DNA of 64,000 bases, from positions 41,558,409 to 41,622,408 of the forward strand of contig OY755045.1 in the NCBI GenBank assembly GCA_963576565.1, read 5' to 3'. This document shows, in pieces, positions 58,011-64,000 of this stretch. The position numbers and the translations under genes were made by a program. Each line of letters starts with the position of its first letter. The stretch's first letter is position 1. The notes beneath the pieces are model-generated. The model was not told where the DNA came from. It saw only the letters and a list, made by a program, of their open reading frames with translations, and searched no databases. The DNA is from Aspidapion aeneum. Its lineage: Eukaryota; Arthropoda; Insecta; Coleoptera; Brentidae.

Positions 58011-58408
58011 TAGCAAAATAGAATATTTATATGGAATACCCTTCCATAGAGAAAGGATTTTAGCTTCGATTCGGTCATTTGTTTACCCTTCGAATATTGA
58101 ATGTTCTAAAGGAATACCTACCTACTGTTTTAAAATATGTATGACGGAGAAATCGAAGGTCGCCTTACTTTTTTTAGGCTCCTTCAAAGCAGAAGCTCAG
58201 AAGAGTTACCCCAGAAGCGACAACATGACAGATAAAGCATTGCTCTTATGGGAATCGAATTCGTGACGTCACTTGACACTAACCCAACATTTTACACTGA
58301 GAGAAGAAGCACGAAACTTTACACGGAAAAAAATTATATTTACCTCGTAAGACAAGAAAGTCGTAAATTATTTAATTTGGAAAGAAACGACTAGTAGTTA
58401 TATCATAT
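58011..58408. other. No gene recognised
   Basis: Diverged sequence, possibly the rest of the Jockey fragment. An 87-codon frame at 58003-58266 is not supported. Confidence 0.4.
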
Positions 58409-58712
58409 TGTTACGGGTTCACAACAACAATTGTTGAAAACACGCACTTAAACTTACTAATAACTTGCTAACAATTCACAATTCCGGCCCTATATATAAC
58501 GGGCTGCCTACTATTCGAGAATTTTCCATCCTTGTTCGATTCGGAATTATTCCAACCTTTTCTAGAACACGGATCGTTCGCATACCAGTTTGTCACAGAT
58601 AACGCAACTAAAACCTAGATTAAGAATACAACCATAAAATACGTCAACCTAATACTACACTAAACCTAAATAAATTCTAACTATAAAATTTAAATAACTT
58701 AAATTTGTAACA
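58409..58712 (-). mobile_element. Solo LTR of the gypsy-like family
   Basis: TGTTACGGG ... GTAACA with a 4-bp duplication ATAT (58405-58408 and 58713-58716). It matches the LTRs at 1070-1498 and 9387-9819 but is 304 bp, lacking about 125 internal bases in two blocks. A solo LTR normally arises by recombination between the two LTRs of a full element. Confidence 0.92.
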
Positions 58713-59131
58713 ATATGTATGCTTTATCATAATATTAATCTAAGAATATATACAGAGGATTTTAAAATTTTTGATTCATAAAAACAAATTAAATTTAGCT
58801 TAAAAAACGTAAAAAGTTAAAAAGCTATAATAATTACGTCATACTAACAGTTTTTATGCTTTATTATATTTGATACTTAAATAATTACATACAGGGTGTC
58901 CGAAAAGTCCTAATATACACAATAACTCTTATAAAATTTTGTTGATTAAAAAAAATGCATTATAAAGTTATTATTTGTCACGACTAATTTATTTCAGTTA
59001 TTAATATTAGAATATGTACAGGGCGTCCCCAAATTCTTAATTACAAAAAATTATTTTTTTAAAATAATACATACCTATTGTTTAAAATTACATCTTTTTA
59101 AACTAATATAATATCTATTAATATAAAAATT
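58713..59131. other. No gene; two orphan CAGGG motifs
   Basis: acagggtgtccgaaaagtcc (58892) and acagggcgtccccaaattc (59018) look like mariner-type ends without partners. Confidence 0.45.
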
Positions 59132-59843
59132 AATGTCCACAGATTGAGTTCGGGTGAGGTAGAAATGACCAAAAAATTTTGATTCAGATTCTGATTTTCT
59201 GGGAATTGCGCCTGCTTGGTCTCAAACTAAGATGTTAAAAAAATGAGCCAAATCAATTGATATACAGGGTGGTTTAGTATGCTGATTTGATGATGTAAGG
59301 TATAAATGACAAAAATTGTTCTATTTAGAACTATTTAGAAATGACCAAAAAATTTTGATTCAGATTCTGATTTTCTGGGAATTGCGCCTGCTTGGTCTGA
59401 AACTAAGATGAACTAAGATGTTAAAAAAATGGATCAAATTAATTAATCTACAGGGTGGTTTAGTAGGCTGATTTGATAAAAAGTGTTAAGAGTAAAATAC
59501 CCTTGATTTAAAAGATATCGGAAAATGTTATTAAGAAGAGTTGTTTAGATGCAAAAGTGTGAAAAATAAGAATCTGTCGTAACTTTTAATTATAACCATA
59601 ACTTTTCTTAATAAGCTTTTCTGATTATATTTCTATATTCTCTTAGTACTTTACTCTTAACACTTTTTATCAAATCAAACTACTAAACCACCCTGTATAT
59701 TAATTGATTTGGCTCTAATTGATTTGGCTCATTTTCTTAACATGTTAGTTTAAGACCAAGCAGGAGCGATTCCTAGAAAATCATAATCTAAATCGACATT
59801 TTTTGGTCATTTATACCTTACCCGAACTCAATCCGTGGACACA

Positions 59844-59846
<3 letters not shown>
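59132..59846. mobile_element. Foldback element with nested mariner-like MITE
   Basis: ttgagttcgggtgaggtaga near the left is inverted at about 59810-59830 (ttacccgaactcaa). Between them cgcctgcttggtctcaaact faces agtttaagaccaagcaggag. A central element at 59451-59695 has ~50-bp TIRs (cagggtggtttagtaggctg) with TA borders. A 176-bp block (59162-59232 and 59338-59409) is tandemly duplicated in the left arm. Confidence 0.8.

Positions 59847-59878
<32 letters not shown>
59847..59878. repeat. (TA)n microsatellite
   Basis: About 16 TA units at the right edge of the foldback. Confidence 0.95.
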
Positions 59879-59879
<1 letters not shown>

Positions 59880-59881
<2 letters not shown>

Positions 59882-61089
59882 CAAAAAAAAAATCACAAAC
59901 CTATATATTTGACTAAATTTTAAGTTTCCTTGTTCTTGTTTTGTCTTTTTGTGAGTACTTTACATCACGATTAGTGTATTTAAGGGTATAAAATATTTTC
60001 AATCTTATAAATAATTTGACTATAAAATTTTTCGGAAAATGTTGACAAGGATGAATAAAAAATATTTTTTCCATTTCATTTAAAAGTTTGTGTGAAACGC
60101 CTGATTGAGTACAAATGTTTTCAAATATTTTTTTAAAAATACTTTCTAAATCATACATATATTTATAAAAATGTACGTAATAACTGAAAGTACGTTATAA
60201 CCCAGGTCCGTTATAACCGGAGTACACTGTAACCTTAATTTTAGAAAATTGTTATCAAGAAAAATTTTATAAGAGGTTTCTCAGAAAATATTAAGTTTGC
60301 TTAAGAGTAAAGTACATACAGCTTCTCTTAAAAATAAAGCTATACTTTACTGTAGCGAAAAATTGATATTTTTGGCAGACACCGTATATCCGAAGAAATA
60401 AAAAATATTATTTGATGTATAATACAGGGTTTTAAACCATGGCGAGCTTTATTTGAAAAAAAAATTAAATAGTAATAAAAAGGTTTGCCAAACCTTAAAA
60501 GTAGAGACACCGTCTATATAAAGACTGTCTTATACATGGTGCGTCCATGTGTGTACTTACCGCTCAGCATCTTTAGGAAAAGAAAACAATGATAATCCTT
60601 CACCGGATTTGGATTGACATCCACGAAAAGCACAATAATATCCTTTTATTATCACTCTAATAAAGCACAAAGGTAACAAATACTAGCTGGTTTAAAACTG
60701 CCAAAATATGCGTTTAACAGACGTTAACGACTAGAACAACTCATGGACGTCGCGAAGTTTTAAGAACGTCAATATATGATAGTCATGGTGCACTTTTCAA
60801 AATGGAGCGTGTTTATTGGCTCGAAACAATTCTGTCTCCAATAAAAATGCTTAAGTACAGCCCTGCCCTCTCCGAAAACTTTTATTGTTGCATTTAATAA
60901 TATTCTCTATGATTTAATCTGTCAAATTCAATAAAAACATTTTGCTGCTGTTGTCCCGCGAATCAAATCATTCGTAATATTTTTTCCCGCAAGATGGTGA
61001 CAGTGTCTGAAGCTAATCTATGTGTTTCGTAATTTTTCCTTGCAGTAGTGTGAACTAAATATTGAAGGTTGTTGTTATTGGAACATTTT
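59880..61089. other. AT-rich spacer with a transposon-like right end
   Basis: No supported gene. The last bases ttttggcaacactg (61076-61089) are the inverse of cagtgttgcc, the end of the element at 43440-44186. They directly precede resumed S-repeat sequence. Confidence 0.45.
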
Positions 61090-61193
61090 GGCAACACTGC
61101 TCTGGTCTCCCGTCAAAGCGAATAAATCATTCGCCTTTTACTAAAGATTTCCGTGGCGCGGGACAATATAAATGAGTAATTTAAACATTTCTG
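61090..61193 (+). repeat. S-repeat unit, left part
   Basis: ctctggtctcccgtcaaagc, aataaatcattcgcctttta and gtggcgcgggacaatataaa match the S repeat. It is broken by the LINE and continues at 63760. Confidence 0.88.
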
Positions 61194-63759
61194 AGACTTA
61201 CGACTTTTGGAATCTATTCGTACAATGACGATTCAAATGTAGCCGTGAAAGACAATTTTTTTGAAGAATAAGAAATACGAAATGAAATATCAGCAGTAAG
61301 TACATCTAGAGAAATTGTCATATTGGGAGATTTAAATAGTAGAACCGGTAACAGAGTTAATGATCTGACAGTTGACCAATATGGAGAAAATATTGTTAAT
61401 GACATTGGAAACCGGCTAATTACAGTATGTGAGCAATTAGACCTAAAAATCCAAAACGGTTTTTTTCAACATAAGGAAATACACAAATATACCTGGACCA
61501 AACCCTCACAAAACCTGAAATCTGTCATTGATTATCTTATCACTAAACAAAAAGACAAAACTAAAAATTCAAGATGTCAGAACAAAGCGTGGATCAACAT
61601 GCGGAAGTGATCACTATTTTCTGGAGTCCAATATTCTCTTTCCTTATCAAGGCCGAAGCCTGCATCAACAACATCTTGATGATACAGTGATTGAAGAAAT
61701 TGATCACTGTAAATATAATCTACTAAGCCTAGAACATGACAGCGTCAAAAACTTGTACAAAAAGAGACTGAACGAAAAACTTAATACAAGTTCAGGTGAA
61801 CCCCCGATGAGGAATACGAATGTATTACATTAAGCATCCATGAAGCTGCAAAAGAAGCACTAGGATTAGTGGACGAAACTTCTAAAAGAAGAAAACCATA
61901 CTGGTGGGATGCTGAGATTGAAAGAGAAATAGAGGGAAAAAGGAAATTATATCACACCTACTTATCCCAAAAGAGAAATAGAAGCAGAGAAGAATACAAA
62001 ATCGCGCAATCAAAGGTGAGAAAAATGATCAGTGATAAGAAAAATCTTTCGTGGCGCAAAAGTGCCATAAAATAGATTCTTACTTAGGAGGTAGGAGAAG
62101 TACCGAAAGCTGGAAAACTATAAGATCGATTAAAAAAGAAACATGCAGATATTATTTCACCAATACCAGACAAAGAATGTGATGAACATTTAAAAAAACT
62201 TTTAACTGAAGATAGAGCAGAATTTAAGGAAGAAGAAAGAGACAATATAATTAGAACGATGGGATCTCCAGTACCCCTCACAATCTCTGAGGTCAAAAAC
62301 GTGTGCACAAACTTAAAAAGCGGTAAATCTGCCGGACCCGGCAATACCCTAGCTGAAATTATTAAATATAGCACTGAAGAACTGTTTTGGAGATTACAGA
62401 ATCTTTTCCAAAAATATTTAAATGGAACTGTAGTACCAACTGAGTGGAAAACGTTATATATATCCAAAATACACAAAAAAGGACGGAAAGATATAGGTGG
62501 CAATTATAGAGGTATATCTGTGATTAGTACGCTAAGGAGAATATACGGTAAAATAATAAGAAATAAAGTGGAAAGCGAATATAAAGACATGGAGGCAGAA
62601 GAACAAGCCGGTTTTAGGGCGAGTAGATCGACTTCTAATCATCCCTTTTGTATAACCCAAGTTATTTAAAAGAAAATGGTATACGAACAAGAGCTGTATC
62701 TGCTTTACGTCGATTTGCAGAAGGCATATGATAGTATAGCACTAAATCTACTTTGGAAAGCGTTGGAAAACACAAATATAAGCGTACAACTAATTAAGGC
62801 CATCAAAGAGTTATACCGCAATAGTAAGGCAAAAGTTAAAATAAAAGCAAAACTAACCAAAGGCTTTCAAGTAAATAAAGGTCTTAAACAAGGTTGCTGT
62901 ATCTCGCCTACACTCTTCAAGATATACTTGGAACAAGTCCTTTAAAGTATGGAAGAGAAAATACGAAACCACCTTGTATACTTTATGTTTTGCCGTTCAT
63001 CAGATAGTAGTGGCTCAGGATTATGACGACCTCGAATATATGACACGAAATATAATAGAAGAGTACAATAAGTGGGGACTAGAGGTTAATCTCAATAAGA
63101 CAGAGTATATGTGTATCGGTGGAATGAAACAGGATCTAATATTAAATACCGGGCAGCGAATTCAGTCCTGTGATGAGTATAAATACTTGGGTCTAAAAAT
63201 TACAGCTGACAGAACACTAGACAAAGCTATAAAAGATAGAAATGTACAAGGAAGAAAAGCAATAACTTTATTAAATGGAATAATTTGGGACCAAAGTATA
63301 TCAAAACATAACAAAAAGCTTATATATAACACCATTGTAAAAAGTATTATTACATACCTCTCAGAAGTATGGCCAATCAAAGATAGAACAGAAAAAATGC
63401 TTTCCGCTACGGAGATGGACTATTGGAGAAGAGCAGCAGGGAAATCAAAAAGAGAAAGAGTTACAAATCAAAGAATAAGAGAAATTATGACAGTGGGTGA
63501 ACGTACTTTAGTGGATGATATAAGAATAAAACAATGTGGTACGGACGGAAGTACGGACATGTACAAAGAATGAATGATGAAAGACTACCTAAACAAATAC
63601 TACAATGGAAACCAACTGGCCGAAGAAAACGAGGACGGCCAAGGAGAAGCAGGAGAGAAGGAATAGAAAGTGAAATAAGAGTGAGAGGCCTAGATGATGA
63701 ATTGTATGTATCGGAAGACGTAGAACGTTGTGAAACCGATAAATATATATATATATACA
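61194..63759 (+). mobile_element. 5'-truncated RTE-like LINE, copy 2, in an S repeat
   Basis: It is collinear with 4628-7277 and starts at agacttacga, only about 48 bases further in than the first copy. TAAACATTTCTG is duplicated at 61182-61193 and 63760-63771. The tail is a short TA tract. Confidence 0.9.
61200..63735 (+). pseudogene. LINE endonuclease/RT, multiply disrupted
   Basis: Blocks in several frames: endonuclease with GDLNSRTGN (61323-61610) and GSDHYFLES; linker (61528-62075); RT blocks KSGKSAGPGNTLAEII (62259-62669), LLYVDLQKAYDSIA with GLKQGCCISPTLFKIYLE (62676-62945); and the thumb and basic tail (62974-63735). In motif C the Asp-Asp pair is lost: FADD is replaced by FAVH at about 62990-63001. 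A 30-base deletion relative to copy 1 precedes it. This copy is therefore catalytically dead. Confidence 0.88.
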
Positions 63760-63835
63760 TAAACATTTCTGGAGCTCAATCCTAAAGGATTGGGCTTTTT
63801 TATTGAAACAAAATATACTTATACTAGTAAGAAAG
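63760..63835 (+). repeat. S-repeat unit, right part
   Basis: aaacatttctggagctcaat and ggattgggctttttt are the continuation of the unit split by the LINE. Confidence 0.85.
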
Positions 63836-63840
63836 GGAAG

Positions 63841-64000
63841 GGCGAAAAAATATCGAAACACAAAATATCGAAAACACAAAATATCGAAAATACAAAATAT
63901 CGAAAACATACAAAATATCGAAACTACAAAATATCGAAACCACAAAATATCGAAACTACATTTTATCGAATTACAAAATATCGAAACTACAAAATATCGA
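63841..64000 (+). repeat. Minisatellite (cgaaaacacaaaatat)n, runs off the window
   Basis: About ten units of 15-18 bp of the form aaaatatcgaaa(a/c)(c/t)ac. The array continues beyond the window end. Confidence 0.93.

Overview
The window is repeat-dominated eukaryotic DNA, AT-rich, with no recognisable host gene, rRNA, tRNA or CRISPR array. The mixture of elements (Ty3/gypsy LTR element, RTE-like and Jockey/CR1-like LINEs, a Penelope-like GIY-YIG fragment, many hAT-like and mariner-like non-autonomous elements) fits an arthropod, most likely an insect. The order is not determined; a beetle is only a guess. Every protein-coding trace belongs to a retroelement, and nearly all are broken.

1-10 kb: a minus-strand Ty3/gypsy-like element (1066-9823) with two LTRs, a 4-bp target duplication, primer-binding site, polypurine tract, one intact gag frame and a decayed pol. 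A plus-strand RTE-like LINE (4580-7277) is inserted in pol with a 13-14 bp duplication. The gypsy leader carries five tandem copies of a 113-bp unit. 10-23 kb: a hAT-like element with a nested LINE (11.3-12.8 kb), a foldback holding a hairpin-ended repeat called family A here (13.1-16.3 kb), a second family A copy, several MITEs, degenerate arrays and a mariner-like MITE. 22.9-38.3 kb: an array of a ~410-450 bp repeat ('S repeat') opened by at least four hAT-like insertions with 8-bp duplications. The largest (26.7-34.05 kb) holds further arrays and MITEs; another holds a ~300-bp-arm palindrome.

38-48.7 kb: a truncated hAT-like end, foldback family B, the Penelope-like GIY-YIG remnant, a hAT-like element with a nested MITE, and a 2.2-kb element with 49-bp perfect terminal inverted repeats around minisatellites and a family A copy. 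48.7-52.1 kb: a hAT-like element swollen by a 1,281-bp tandem duplication of G-rich repeats and GATAGTTA arrays. 52.3-57.6 kb: a minus-strand Jockey/CR1-like LINE split in its reverse transcriptase by a 2.1-kb segment that is a near-identical copy of 46.3-48.5 kb. 57.6-64 kb: a Jockey fragment, a gypsy LTR without internal region, a foldback, and a second 5'-truncated RTE-like LINE inside an S repeat.

There is no pathway or operon logic. The 'system' is layered insertion, for which flanking duplications give a relative order. All identities, repeat periods and family calls were read by eye, without alignment or database search.
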